The notes: generated from the sequence alone by a model not told the origin. A stretch of 64,000 nucleotides of DNA from Corythucha ciliata (GCA_038030265.1 CM075939.1:26579253-26643252); one strand, 5' to 3'. Positions 46,849 to 60,001 are shown, numbered from the stretch's first letter. Translations and numbers: made by a program.

Positions 46849-49800
46849 ATGGCCAACACCATCGTGTCCGATCCTCCTACAGATGACAAGGATGATGCTC
46901 TCGTAATTATGGTCAACGCTGACGGAACCATCACAGTTGACCAAGAGACTCTTCAGCGTCTTATCGGTTGTTTACTATGTAGTTTTCAACTAGTGTGTTT
47001 GTGTCTAAAATGTTTTTCTTTCATTCAGCGAGCCAACACCCGACCAATGTGAGTGTTGTCCGCGTCGACGGTGGATCGGATGCCGACGACGATGGAGAGT
47101 CGCACGTTAATTTAACCGTCGAAGGGTATTTCAACCAGCAAAGGGAAGAGTCGCCTCCTCCGCTGAACGATTTGAGTCATGGTGAGTCCTCCATTTCTAA
47201 GGGGTTTGAGTGAGGGGTACTGCTCATATACAGTTAGAAGCGTTAAATGGATGTTATGGTTATGTATAATCGGAGGATGATATCAGGGGATCATGTCTAA
47301 TGTGGCGTGATGTTTGAGTTCCGTGACCTGGCCTGTTTCAGGAACCAGAATTGTACAAAAATTGTGAACTATTGGAACTAATGTCCTAGTAGTAAGGAGG
47401 GGAGCATTGCTAGTACCATAATAAACCTACCGTTAGTCCCAAAAACCATGAATAACAACTGGGAATTCAGCCTACTTACACCGGCTACACTCAACAAAAT
47501 GACCTACTTTCCATCAAGGAACTCACCGTGTGATCCGTGATCGGGAACTGCTAGCTTTTCAGTTTCACCAGTTCACCACACACGGGCAATCGATAATGGA
47601 AACGGTCAACTCAGGGCTAGGAAAATTGAGGGGGGGGGGTTTGAGAACGCGCGGGAAAAATTGGCTATTTGATCGGCTAGCGGTCAATAAACGGGTTTGA
47701 TTGGTAGCATAAACCGTGATATCCAAGAAAGTGCTCCATTCAAAGTGAGGCCCGGGGTGAGCCGCCCTCCCATACGCTACGCCTGCGCCACTGTTGTAGG
47801 GTCATCAAATTCCGTGTACGGCGCTGACTATTTAGCCTAGCGACTGTTCAATTGAGCCCTATGAGCAGAATTTTGGGTCTAATTGTAAGACTATTCGTTG
47901 AGCTACTTAATTTTCTTGTCGGGTTAAAAACATGGAAGTAAACTTGACAATTAAGTCCTAGAAGGGTGGAGGGAGTGAAGACGGTCAAGACACTGGTACT
48001 GCCTGTCCACCAAAATATGGGAGTTTCCTGCTCTCGCACTTTTGCACACGGAAGCCCTTACCGCCACATGGCTCACTTTCAGTGACCGAAACGACTAGGA
48101 TAGTAAGGAGAATTGGTTCTTTGCTCTTTTTGAGTGACCGGGAGACCAAGTCATTTTGGACAGATTGAATCTGTTGATGCACATCAACGTCGTGAAGAAG
48201 AAAACCCCCACCCCTTCCAATCTTGTTGTAATGACGAAGCTCATCATTAACAGACTCGATTCCTTCATTTCAGCTGATAACTCAGCGTCGTGTGACGTTG
48301 AAACCGATCCATTTTCTCAAATGGATCCCGAGCATTTAGCTCGGCTTGAATCGGCGCTACAGTCGGAGCAAGCGAAAGAAATTTTGGGAACAAAATTAGA
48401 GGACAGCAACCTATCTGAAATGCTTGGTACTTGCTCGATGCATTGTTGCTCATGTTAGAAGTTTTAACCATTGTGATTGTGACGTAGAAATACTGGAAGG
48501 AAAGGACGAGAATCGCGTTAATTCACACGAGCAGCAGCAGGAGGAGGACTTTATGACAACTCTAGTCGAAGCGCATAACGATCACAGTTACACTAACGAA
48601 GGCTTAACTCCGATCTATACGAAAGTTCCTGTGTCTCAGGCTGTAAGCATGAGGCAAACGTCAACAACAGTGGTGACAACAGAACCAATTAGGAAACCCG
48701 TTGTTATTACGACCCCCGCGACTCAGGTTCCGTCGGCTTCTCCCCAATCACCGCGACCTCTCGTTCGAGTAAGCCACCCTTACCTCTCGCACCTCCGTCG
48801 TCGGACATGAAACATAGGCTAACAATTTGAATTATTCTGGTTAGACCAATCGGACCGTACGACCACCGTCTAAACCTTTGCGACCGAACTCCGTGCAAGG
48901 GCCTAACGTTATCGTCGTCCGACCACCTGGCTTGGCTAGTCCAGCTAGCGACGACCAGCAGCCCCAAAAGAAGCAATTGACGGTATGTATTCGACTTTTT
49001 ATAAATGTAATATTGATTTGCTTTGAATTCGACTTCATTCAATTTTAGCTTTCGGCGTCAAAGCAACCTGTGATACAAAAACAATCGGGGCAAATTGTGC
49101 AGAGGACGAAATTAGTCAACAGACCAGGTTTGTACCTATAACTGGGAGCATATTCCCCCAGATTGAATTCCTTTTTTGTTTAGGAGAAGAACTGAAGACC
49201 GTGAGGAAGGTCATCACCAAAGTACCTGTACCTGGTAATATTAAACATTTTTCTTATTATTGTTTCAAAAAATCATTAATCGCTAATGAATCGGTTTTTT
49301 GCTCTGTTTTAAAGGGATTCAACGAGTAGGTGTATCGCCCGAAAAGCGACCTTTAATAATACCAGCCCAGAAGAAACCTCCAACTGTCCAAAAAGTGGTT
49401 GCGAATAAAAAACGGCCCAGCGTCGATCCAGGAACCATTGCTGTGACCGATTCGCGGACAACGACGGCCGCCACTTCCGCCAAAGGAGAGACATCACTGA
49501 CTTCGGCCGCGACAGACGCGTCTCCGGTAAGACCAAGCTCCATTAACAATGTAGTCAACGTTATGTACATTATTTATAATAAACCAAGTTAATTATTTTA
49601 ATTGAAAGGAAAGGAGTAACATTATAGATTTTTGATAAATTTATCTTTACTGTAATGATTTTATTTTGTTAAGTGCATGACGATGCAAAAGGATGATTGC
49701 CGAAAATATGGAATTTGTAGAGTTTTGCATGTGAATTTAGTTTCATTCTAGCCTTTATTCCAATGAAGTCCCTCCAAATTACCAATCAGCCCCATGGATC

Positions 49801-52800
49801 CTGAGGATTAGTTTTTGTTTTTTTAAAGTATTTATATTTCAATAATTTTAGGTAAATTCCTCTTCTTAACCTCCGAATAAATTAATGAGACAGAACGAAC
49901 TTAACGAAAAAGGGTGGGAGGTGGGTGGGTGGACTTCTCGCTGAGCTACAGACGTCCATGTCCTTTCAGTCGTACAAAAACTGTCCTTTCATTCTTTTTA
50001 ACGCTTGACTTTCTTTCTTCTTTTTTTTTTTTTTGTTTTGTTTGTTTCCTGTGTCGTTTACCTGACTAATGTTAGCTCATGGCTCTTATAAAAAAGAAGA
50101 CAGCACAAGTTGTATTGGAAAAATTGAGCACGAACGCTACCGGTTCAGTCGCTGCGACGACGGGGATTTCTGCGGCCGTCGCAGCCTTCACGCCTACAAC
50201 GCCACCGTCTGCCACTCTTCAGGGAACTAGTGAAAAGAAAGTTGTCAAGACGAAGAAACCGGAGTCTTTAAAATTAATTCAACAAGAAGTAGCCAAACAT
50301 GCTGGTCTAGGTAAAACACCTGACAATTTGTGCCTTTATCGTACCCTCCCCCCGCCCCCAGAGATTTAACTGAAACCGTTGAAATATAGCGAAAAGCGCG
50401 GTTTCACCAGGCATGAAAACCCCTGTCACGTCATCCGCTTCACCGGTCGCCGTAAAAACACCCGACACTCCAGTGACACCCGGAGGTGGAGTGGAGTCGA
50501 AGAAAGTGAAAAAAGAGAAGCCCAAAGTTCTAGGGCCTGAACTATTTTCAACGCCCGACGTCATTCGACGTGTGAGCACAGACAAGGAGAAACTGGTGAC
50601 CCCGACGACGACGACAACAACAACGGCGACGGCTCAACTGTCGCACGCTCCTGAGCCGCCCATGACTCAAGTGAAAAAAATTGACGAGTCCGAGGCGCCT
50701 AAAGTGCAAGTTCAAACTTTGCCGACACTGCCTCCAGTCCCTAAATGTTCGTACTTCTCGGAAAGTCTTCTTATTTGATAATTTGATTAACGAATTGTTC
50801 GTAGGTGACAGCATATCAGCTGAAAGCCTTCTGGACTCAATTCACGCCGAAGTTGTAAAAGGAGACCCTGTAATAGACGAAACTCTGCTACGGGAATTAT
50901 CTTGCGATGATGATGCCGTGGTATGGCCCCCACAACCCCAAGGAGTCAATTTTTTAGTGTTTATTCCAACGTTTATTCTCTTTGTTTCAGGCTGGGCTTA
51001 ACGCGATCGAAGAGACACTTCAAAAGATGGAGGCTGATTCCGTCGATGTCCCCGTTTCCTCCTCATCGCAACTTCCTGAACAATCACAGTCAAGCCCGGT
51101 GGTGCCGGTTACGGAGGTGGTGGCAGCAGGGGTAACGACGAACGAACGAATTCGTAAATTGCCCCCCATAGAGTTGCCTACGACGAGATCAGCTGCGAAG
51201 AAAAAAGCGGCAGCTGTGACTGTTGACTCGGGTGAAGTCGCCCCTTCACTGGTGGTGCCTGCAATCCCTCAAACCACCTCACCCACGGGAATTAAAACGG
51301 AAAAGAGACCGGGCCAAAAAATCAGTCCCGTCAAAGAGAGACGAGCGTCTGAAAAAGGTTCTCGAAAGTCTGATTCAAGGCGAGCGTCAACTTCGAGCGA
51401 GAAGTACGAATTTTAGAGGTCGAATTTTGTAGAAACGACGTTTTAAACTGAACAAAATGGTAAAATTGTTTTTCAGGAAATCGAAACTCGACAAAAAACC
51501 CGGAGGTGATGATGAAGACGACTCCGACGATGATGATGACATTGAAAGTGGCGAAGACAGTTGGAATTCGGAAGATGACCCAGACAGACTTTGGTGTATC
51601 TGTCAAAAACCTCACAATAACAGGTAAACCCCCCTCCATCTCACTAATTTTCATCCAACACCTTTTTACGATCGTCCGCTTCTACCCTCAGGTTTATGAT
51701 ATGTTGCGATGGTTGTGCCGATTGGTTTCACGGGAAATGCGTCGGTATTACCAAAGCCCTCGGTCAACAAATGGAACAACAGGGCGTCGACTGGACCTGT
51801 CCAAAATGTAAGGAGGCGCAAATGAAGAGAGCGGCCGAATCGTCGGCTGTTCCAGTCGGTCAACGTCCGGCGGTGAAAGGACCCACCCAACAACAGTGCG
51901 TTCAAATTTGTATTCTTTTTATATATATTTTTTTTAATACTCACCACCTCACCATCCACCCATCAAACAGATTGGTTGCCCTAGAATGTCTGGTGTGTAA
52001 AAAACCGGCCAAAGTTGCGAGCATTTTCTGCAGCGATGTCTGCGTTAAGAAACACGCAAAAATCAGTTTGTACATGCTCAAGAGGGAAATTGAAGGACTC
52101 AACATATCGACTCGAGTCGTTGTTTGCGAAAGGAAGACAGGGAGAATGCTTTCAGGTGAGTTTTTCGTAAAATAATCATTTCGGGGACACGTAATTTCCC
52201 GTTAACCCGTGTCTGGTCCGATGGTTGGCGAGTGCATTTGGGGGAAGGGTCAACGTTGAATTTGCTTAGGTCTGAAAATCTTGCTGCTAAATCACCATTT
52301 TCCCATTAAATTGCCATTGTTTTGGGCCAAAAACATACTTTCAAGGCTAAGTAGGGATTTAATAAAAGCCCATAAATAGAAAATATGGGCTTTTCGCTAC
52401 GGAAATCAGTAAGTTCCGTCTTCGAAAACTCACTTTTGGAGTGCACTTTGACGATCAACACTGCCGAATATTATTACTCAAAACGAAATTTATTGTTTTC
52501 TCATATTCAAAGACAAAGCGAGTCAGTAAATCCTTGACCCTGGGTCGAATGTGTCAATTTCCTAAAGCCTAAACGAATAGAGCGCGTTTTTGGAGGGTAA
52601 ATTTGACTTGACTGGAGCTCCCAACCACTGCCGCGCTGTCAATACCCGTAGCAGTCTTCGGATTAACATTACCCTCCCCCCCTCCACGCCCACACTAAGA
52701 CATCGCGAGATCACTCACGCCAATTTCACACCCGGGGATAACGCTGATAGGGATCGGGGTGGCCGACTCTATTCAATCTGTGTGGGCCTTTCAACGAGGC

Positions 52801-55800
52801 ACATGCGGGTAGAGACGTTGCTGAAACTTCCAAAGGAGGTCATGGCAGTGTTCGTCACATACGGTCCACTGACTGCCGCCTTCTTCGTGGGATACACAAG
52901 CCTGTCTCGCCCTACATGTGGGCGGGCTGGAGTCCTTCCGCTTGACCTGGTCCTCGGCGTCTGTCAGTGCTAAGGACCTTCCAAATCGGTAAGAGGAGGG
53001 GCCCCAGGCGCTATTAGGATATGACCTTTCCAGGCTATTCAAAGCGTTTGTATCCTCGGAGAATTGTGATGTCGCCGTCTGACGAGCACTAGTGTTCCTC
53101 AATGAAAAGCGGGGTGCTCCACTGTATCTTTCTGGCGGTTTCTTTATTGTTCTGTTCTTTAGTAGGTGGCGTCATTGTCTGCCTCTGTATCCCCTCCGCA
53201 GACTCACTTTTTTGGTTACAAAACTGGCACTCGCCCCCGAAACCAAAACGAAATTGGCCTCAGAAATCGACTTTTATTTTAAATCACTTACCTTTTGTTA
53301 AAATAGGCGACAAGGCCCCAACAGTTGAACTTCTGGCTGACTGGCTCGTCAAACATCCAACGTTTGAAGTTCTTAAACCCAGCGAGCTTCCTCCCAATAA
53401 ATACTACATAAAAGCGGCTATCAAGGCTCAGGTACTTGTCTCTTTTCCTAGCGAATGAATTAAGTTTTTATAGCTTTCGATGTTCCATAGCCTCCCAAAT
53501 CTGAGAAGCCGGCTATGAAACAATCAGTTCTGCAGACCCGTGTCAACCAAAGCGGGGTTAAAACCGTTGGATTCGGGCCTAAACCGGCTGTCAAAGAGAA
53601 GAAGGCGGCTACTGCTGGTTCCCTGGTTCAGCAAGTTGTACGATTATGCTGTTATAGGGTTGGCTGTACACTATTTTTAAACATTTTTTCCGTTTCAGGT
53701 TAAAGTGAAGAAAGAATCTGGAGAGGTGCAATCACAAATCAAGAAATTGATTACATCACCGGCTGCCGGAGCGTCATCACCGGTTCGAAAATCAAAAGAC
53801 GAAAACGTTCCCGGAACGCCAGGGTCGACGACCTCCGTGAGTTCGTCGCTCTCATCCACCGCGACCACCCCTTCCACCACGCCACACCCGCCCAAAGTGA
53901 AAAAAGCGCGTAAAGAACCGCCTGACGGTTCTGGGTCAGGAGGGGCCCCTGTGAAAACCGAAGTTACCGAAAAAGAAGAACAACAGGCTCCAACGGCCAA
54001 GTCAATGACTGAACCGGTCAGAGCAAACGTTCGTCGAACCCTTCAAGAGTTGTTGAACAAACGTGTCAAGGCGGACCCCGAGATAGAAGTACCTGTGGCC
54101 GATATAAAAGCGCTGGTTGAAAACATCGAGGCCGAGCTTTTCAGCTATTTCCAAGATACTAACGCCAAATATAAAGCGAAGTACAGAAGTTTGGTTTTCA
54201 ATATAAACGACCCTAAAAATTTGACGTTGTACCGAAAAATTGTTGACAAAGCTGTGAGTCCTGCCCAGTTGGTACGCATGAGTCCTGAAGAGCTCGCTTC
54301 TCAAGAGTTAGCGCAGTGGCGTGAAAAGGAACAAAAACATCAGCTCGAAATCATTAAAAAGAACGAACTGGAATTGATTCATCAGGCCAAAACTGTTGTG
54401 TTGAAAAGTCGAAAGGGCGAAGAAGTGATCGAGTCGAAAAACCACGAAGCCAACATTTCTGAGCTCGAATCAGCTTTGAATAGAACAGCGGAGGACGTTC
54501 AGGAAGAAATGAACGGCGTAGACAAAAAAGAAACTGAGACTATCGCTGGCGCAGCCGCTCCCCCTTCACCGTCGTCGCTGAATTCAGCGCCTGCAGACAA
54601 AGAGGAAAAGAAAAAGGAATTATTGTCTCGAAAACGTGACAGGGAAAGAAGAAGAAATCGCGACAGGCGGCATAGGTCTAGAAGCCGTTCGAAAAGAAGT
54701 CACAGCAAAGACAGGTCTCTGTCCAAATCGTCTTCGAGGCGTGATTCAAAGAAAAGTAGAAGCACGTCGAGAGAGCGACCTCCAAAGCGAAAAAGCCGAA
54801 GTCACTCGAGAGAGCGCGTTGACCAAGTCAAAAGAAGTCGAAGCGGGGAAACGAAAGACCGTAAACCCGAGCGAAAACCGGAAAAGGTTAGCGTTAAAGT
54901 CGTCGTCATTAAAAAAGACGCCACCGAGAAAAAAGAACCGTCAACAGCGGACGATCAGCGATCTCTCACTCCGCCTCCTTCGACCGGTCTCGGAGGAACC
55001 ACATTGGAAAAAGAGAGGGACGATCTTTCGGACAGGGAGCCGTCGTCGACGGTCACCATAGCGACACCGCCGTATCAAGACGAAAAGCAACCCGTCTGGA
55101 CGGGCATTCTGAGTATGAACGATGTGACGAAAATTCGTTGCAGCATGTTCGAAGTGTCCGGCAGTTGCGAAGGCCTTGAAAACGATCTGTCCAGCTCCCT
55201 TGATTGCATCGGTCGGATCCCTCCCGAGTCAGTCTGGGACTACGTGTCCCGAATGAAAAAAGCTGGGACGAAGGATATTGTCGTTGTTAGGTTAGTTTTG
55301 GATTTTTTTTTTTTTTTTTCAGTGGTTGCTAACTCGCTGGTTTTTAGGTTCCATGCTGAGCAAGAAGACGAGCGTGCGAACTACATGAGTTTCTATACGT
55401 ACCTCCATTCGCGGGGTCGCATGGCTGTGGTGGAGCACGCTACCATGCCGGTCAAGGATTTTTACGTTCTACCTTTGGCTAACCACGCCCCTATTCCTCA
55501 AGTATTGCTACCTTTGGATGGACCTGGTTTCGACGACTATCGACCTAACATGCTTCTAGGGATCGTTATTCGAAGCAAAAGGTTAGTTTTTTTTGTTTGT
55601 TTTTTTTTTTAAATTAATATTTATGTTTTTCCTAATGCCTTACTGTGCCCAGAAATAAGAAAAGAGGGCCAGATGTCGCCGAGTCAAGCAGGGTGAAGTC
55701 CCGCCCGAGTAAAGGTGAAAGATCGTATACCCCACCTCTTCCGGGACAAAGAAAACGCTCCAAGCCACCTCTGCCAATCATGGGATCCTTGGACGAACCA

Positions 55801-58800
55801 GAAGACGATAGTTTGGATCCAGAAGCAAACGAACCGTACAGTCCAGGGGACGGCGATGACAATGAAGCCTATTCGCCTGGAGACGCCGATCTTCCAATGG
55901 CGCCACCAATGGACAAGCCCAAAACGACAAGCACGGCGCCGTCGGTGACAACGTTGATTCCGTCTTCAACTCCGGACATTCAGAAAAATCTCGAAGAAGT
56001 CAATCGAATGATCGAAGAAAAACGTCAAAAACTCGAGTCTATGACGTCATACCCCGCCATACCAGGACTAGGGGGATCGCCTCCTCCTTATTCTACTATT
56101 GTGAGTTTTAAAATTTTGATTTTACACAACCAAGAAAAAAAAAACATTAAAATAAAAGAATTTTGCACAGCTCAACATCAAAGTTAACGATGACGACGAT
56201 GAAAATGTCGCGTACAGTCCACCTGACTCGTTCACTCCTCCACATCCAGGTGTGGGAGGATCAGCCGTGCCTGTGCCTCCGCCCGTCGCTCCCATCATTG
56301 CCCCCTTCATAGACACGAAAACCCTCCCTGATATTAAACTCCCGTCGAATCTTCAAGAAATACTCGCTTCCATCAAAGTTAAACCGCCGCCACCACCTCC
56401 AGTAGCATCAGCAACAGAGGGCGGCATCGTCGCCGGGAGTGACGGCAAAGTTTCGGACCCTATTCTTCAAGCGTACACCACGCAATCTTCGAATGAGGTT
56501 GGTTTATCGTTTGATTTATTTTTGTCGTACTCAATCCTACGCGCCATCCACTCATCGAAGCGACAATGTGATCTACAATCTCAGGCTTAATTGTCACTTT
56601 TGAAACTGAATATCGAGCTTTGAGGCCCGAAAAGCCAATTTTGATACCAAATTTGACAGTTTCGTGACAAAATACCAAAACCATCGTTCCTAGACCCAAA
56701 AAAGGTGGGATCTTCCTATTAATCGCAAATATGTTAGCCCCCTCGAAATGTGAGGTAGTAGGATGTGATGGGGTGTGTGACACCTTCCCCCGACTCTGGA
56801 TCCACTCGTGGGGGGAATATTGATTATCTGGAGGAAGCTAAATGGCTAATTCCTGAAAAAAATCACCGTCAGCGATGATGTGCTAATACAAATCTGCTGG
56901 GGGGAGGGGCACTGTAGGAGTGAATTTAGGGAGTTTTGTATTCCACGTTTTCACGATCCAAAAAGGGGCGATCCCGTACTGTTTGTACTTTTACGTTACT
57001 TTCCTATAGTGCTGCGCCAATCCCGGTCTCGCTTCTGACTTAGTGGAGAGCACATCAAGCCAAAACAGCTCACATTAGATCTGTAAAACGACTTTTATTC
57101 GGCCGGATAGTTAAATTTTAGAGCTACGCAGCGGGTTTTAGCCTGCGTGATTTAAATTATCGGGTTTTTGGTGGGAGGTGCGTCTGAAAAAATTCTGGGG
57201 CAAAATGTCATCTTTTCAGCCACGTGGTCATATATTTAGGGCACGTTTGGAGCAGAGAGGCCATTTTGGGCGCTGCAAAAACTAGCTTTTTGTGCTAAAC
57301 AATCTTCATTTGGGACTAGATTTCCAGGTGAAAGAAAGAGATCGCCCCAGTCGCTTCCCTCTGTTGAGGTCCATTTTTCAGTGTTTCGATTTGAGACGGT
57401 TGCAGTTTATGAGCCTCTCAGGCAAATGCTAAAAAATGAGCGTTTTTTTGTTGCTATCGATTCGGTCGATGTTCTTCGCTCCTGTGCGGCCTACTGAGAT
57501 CCGCTCGGATCGAGGCTCTTTATCGCGGACTTCAAGGTTGTGTGCGGCCCTCCGTTTGCGGGAATACTTGGGCACTCGGGAAACATGGAGGGGGGAGGCT
57601 TAGTCTAAATTTTGGGTTAATCGTCTGAAAAACACAGTTGCTAGCTGCTGACAGCATTGACCATGGCGTCAGTACTCAGTAGACCAACGTAAGAGTAATC
57701 TAATGAATAGAGAGTAATTTATGGCGAGTTCTATGCTTCGAGAAAAAGGAAAATTACCTCAAATAATGAACACATGTCAAGTTGACTGAAGAATGAAGAA
57801 AATACCAATGGTCACCCTCATTATGATGATTCATGTTCGATAGTCTCCCCTTTTCTAGATAGAAGAAACCGCCTCCTCTGAAATCAGTATCTGGATCCGC
57901 GCCTGGGCGTGGGTCATTATTTCAGTCAATATTTGTTGTGGTTGGGGGGGGGGGAGTGTCTTTTGGATGTTGAAGTTAAAAACAAAATTTTTGAATCTTG
58001 AAGTTAATGAAGACAGATGGATATAATGAATAAATCTGTCGCCGGTATATTAATTAATAAATTAACTAGACTGATATTATCCGGACGACGATGGAAGGGC
58101 ATAGCCCAACACGATTCGAGTTTCGAGAAAAAATGGCTCCCCGGCGGGATTTGAACCCGCAACCTCTGGATTACCAGTCCAGCACGCTGCCATTTGCGCC
58201 ACGGAGACGCCTATGGGAGTCGTACTCCGAGGGATAAGCTAAGCCGAACCCCACCCAGGTCCATTGTTTCTCGAAACTCTAGGCGCTTCTCCTGATCGGT
58301 AAACCACGCCGAATTTTATCTTATCTAGATGTTGTTAGATGGATATAATGAATAAATCTGTACGACTCCCATAGGCGTCTCCGTGGCGCAAATGGCAGCG
58401 TGCTGGACTGGTAAACCAGAGGTTGCGGGTTCAAATCCCGCCGGGGAGCCATTTTTTCTCGAAACTCGAATCGAGTTGGGCTATGCCCTTCCATCGTCGT
58501 CCGGATAATATCAGTCTAATTAATTTATTAATTAAATTACCGGCGACAGATTTATTCATTATATCCATCTAACAACATCTAGATAAGATAAAATTCGGCG
58601 TGGTTTACCGATCAGGAGAAGCGCCTAGAGTTTCGAGAAACAATGGACCTGGGTGGGGTTCGGCTTAGCTTATCCCTCGGAGTACGACTCCCAAAGGCGT
58701 CTCCGTGGCGCAAATGGCAGCGTGCTGGACTGGTAATCCAGAGGTTGCGGGTTCAAATCCCGTCGGGGAGCCATTTTTTCTCGAAACTCGAATCGTGTTG

Positions 58801-59745
58801 GGCTATGCCCTTCCATCGTCGTCCGGATAATATCAGTTAATTAATGAAGACATTATTTTCCGTTCAATAGATAGAAGATGAATCGTCAAGAGATGGTGGC
58901 GAAACACGAACCACTCGAACGCGAAGCGGTGCTCTGCCGGCAGCTTCAACCAGTCGCAGCCGAGATCCCCGACAACGGCATGAGCCGCCCGCCGCCATCA
59001 ACAGGCCGCCGCCCATTAACCCACTGTCAGCGTCGGTTGCGACAGCCGATTCACTCACTGCGGCCGCCGCCTCGGTCGGTGCAATCCTGCCGCGAATACC
59101 ACCCGACTATACAACATCAACGACGACGACAACCGCGCTGCCGCCTGCTGTTGTTGCAGCAGCGGTTCGAGGGGGACCACCGTCGCCGGTCGCCGCCGTA
59201 TTCTTTCCTCCTCACATCGGTCCGCCGCCCCTTCTCAGTCACGCTTTTCAAGCTCTACCGACGACGCCCACAGTTGAACCGCCCAGAAATAACCCCGCCT
59301 GGGTTCAACCTCCGTCGGCGGCTGTTCCTCGCATGTTCATGCCACCACCCCCTCCGCCGCAGTTCAGAAATTTCCGGATGGGCGGCCCAGGCGGGGCACC
59401 GCCGCCCGGATTCAGAGGGGCAGTACCTGGAGGACCTCCTCAGCACCGCCTTCAAAATGAATGGGACAAAGAAATTAGGGTAACTGAGCGAAATACACTT
59501 AGGTACTCTCTATTTTTTTTAACTACAATTTTTTTTTTTTTTTTTTTCAGGAATTTGAAGCGCGGAAAGCACGCCATGTGGACCGTGATATGAGGGACAG
59601 GGATCGCGACCGTGACAGAGATCGAGCCCGTGAGAGAAATCGTGATAGAAGAAAACGGAAATCGAGATCTAGATCACCCCCTCGTAGGAATAGCCGTAGT
59701 CCAAGGAGGAGGTCCTCCAGAAGACCGTCGTTACCTTCTAGTTAG
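46849..59745 (+). CDS. PHF3/DIDO1-like: PHF3/DIDO1/pps-type PHD-TFIIS-SPOC protein, complete 23-exon gene
   Basis: Nuclear regulator of RNA polymerase II elongation: in the family, SPOC binds the Ser2-phosphorylated CTD and the TFIIS-like domain competes with TFIIS. Exons: 46849..46966, 47029..47181, 48274..48426, 48488..48768, 48845..48982, 49049..49127, 49184..49234, 49315..49526, 50076..50310, 50411..50746, 50805..50920, 50991..51403, 51477..51623, 51692..51895, 51971..52155, 53307..53431, 53491..53637, 53699..55290, 55348..55581, 55653..56100, 56171..56497, 58871..59479, 59551..59745; 6,498 nt, 2,165 aa, in frame throughout. Order: disordered N-terminus (1-760), PHD finger (about 801-852), CxxC...CSDxC segment (885-910), TFIIS central domain (1134-1235), RS/RD-rich stretch (1342-1430), SPOC (1498-1640), YSPGD repeats (about 1705), Pro-rich region and RD/RS tail. 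Weakest junctions: donors of exons 1 and 10 (GTTGTT, GTTCGT) and the exon 17 end (53634 or 53637). Closest named relatives are vertebrate DIDO1/PHF3 and fly pps. Confidence 0.93.
47182..48273 (+). other. Intron 2 of the PHF3/DIDO1-like gene
   Basis: 1,092 bp, CATG|GTGAGT donor and TTTCATTTCAG acceptor. Contains a G tract (47630-47639); no recognised element. Confidence 0.7.
51592..51805 (+). other. PHD finger coding region (exons 13-14)
   Basis: WCICQKPHNNR, then FMICCDGCADWFHGKCVGIT and WTCPKCK give the C4HC3 zinc pattern. The 68-bp intron falls between the second and third ligand pairs. In this family the PHD reads histone H3 tails; a preceding acidic run (about 772-782) is visible. Confidence 0.92.
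52156..53306 (+). other. Intron 15 of the PHF3/DIDO1-like gene
   Basis: 1,151 bp. Fairly GC-balanced with no repeat family recognised. Short open stretches at 52590-52973 and 53092-53300 have no supporting splice or domain evidence. Confidence 0.6.
55097..55581 (+). other. SPOC domain coding region (exons 18-19)
   Basis: Begins VWTGILSMNDVTKIRC and runs through WDYVSRMKKAGTKDIVVVRF to LANHAPIPQVLLPLDGPG. Split by a 57-bp intron (55291-55347). The Arg and Lys positions of the phospho-CTD pocket look retained, but this needs an alignment. Confidence 0.9.
58136..58208 (-). tRNA. tRNA-like gene, anticodon GGT (Thr by anticodon), copy 1
   Basis: 73 nt, with A-box TGGCGCAAATGG, anticodon arm CTGGA-CTGGTAA-TCCAG (five pairs) and T arm GCGGG-TTCAAAT-CCCGC. 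The acceptor GTCTCCG pairs with CGGGGAG except for a G1:G72 mismatch. The 5' acceptor and D arm resemble animal tRNA-Asn, but the anticodon is not Asn. CCA follows directly (GCCA on the minus strand). May be a tRNA-derived repeat rather than a working tRNA. Confidence 0.6.
58377..58449 (+). tRNA. tRNA-like gene, anticodon GGT, copy 2 (damaged)
   Basis: Identical to copy 1 except TCCAG has become ACCAG, which breaks the closing pair of the anticodon loop. Probably a pseudogene. Confidence 0.5.
58699..58771 (+). tRNA. tRNA-like gene, anticodon GGT, copy 3
   Basis: Anticodon arm intact. The T stem has CCCGT in place of CCCGC, keeping a G-T wobble. Same G1:G72 mismatch. Confidence 0.55.
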
Positions 59746-60001
59746 ACAACTCTCACCCGCCCATTACCAATATTTTGCTTTTTGTATTTTTACTGTACAT
59801 AGCCAACTACTTGTATTATAATTTTTTCCTTTTTTTAGTAATTTTTCACTAGTTCATTTCGATTACCTCGATGAATTGAAGTTACGGTTATTCCTAACTT
59901 GAAATGTTAATGCTGAGGCTTGAGTTTTTCTGCCTTCACGTAAATTTGAAAGGATTTTTACCTTTACAATTTAATTTCCATAGTTTTACAAGTTCTAAGG
60001 A

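Larger units (their letters stand above)
58015..58845. repeat. tRNA-bearing repeat, one inverted and two direct copies
   Basis: Each unit carries CATCGTCGTCCGGATAATAT, TTATTCATTATATCCATCTA, GGTTTACCGATCAGGAGAAG and TTTCGAGAAACAATGG around a tRNA-like gene. Unit 1 runs on the minus strand (58015-58345). Units 2 (partial 5' part) and 3 follow on the plus strand. Confidence 0.8.
56498..58870 (+). other. Intron 21 of the PHF3/DIDO1-like gene, 2.37 kb
   Basis: Donor GAG|GTTGGT, acceptor TTCAATAG|ATAGAA. Bases 56590-57990 are unassigned except for a solitary hAT-type end CTGGATCCGCGCCTG at about 57890-57904. Bases 58015-58840 hold the tRNA-bearing repeat units. Confidence 0.75.

Noticed and set aside
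54636..55061. Second Arg-rich frame inside exon 18 as an overlapping gene
   Set aside because: Shadow of the Arg/Ser/Lys-rich true frame; no independent support.
58864..59483. 201-residue Arg/Pro-rich frame at 58878 as the coding frame of exon 22
   Set aside because: The phase from exon 21 and the acceptor at 58870 select another frame that is open for the full 609 bp and joins the RD/RS tail in exon 23.
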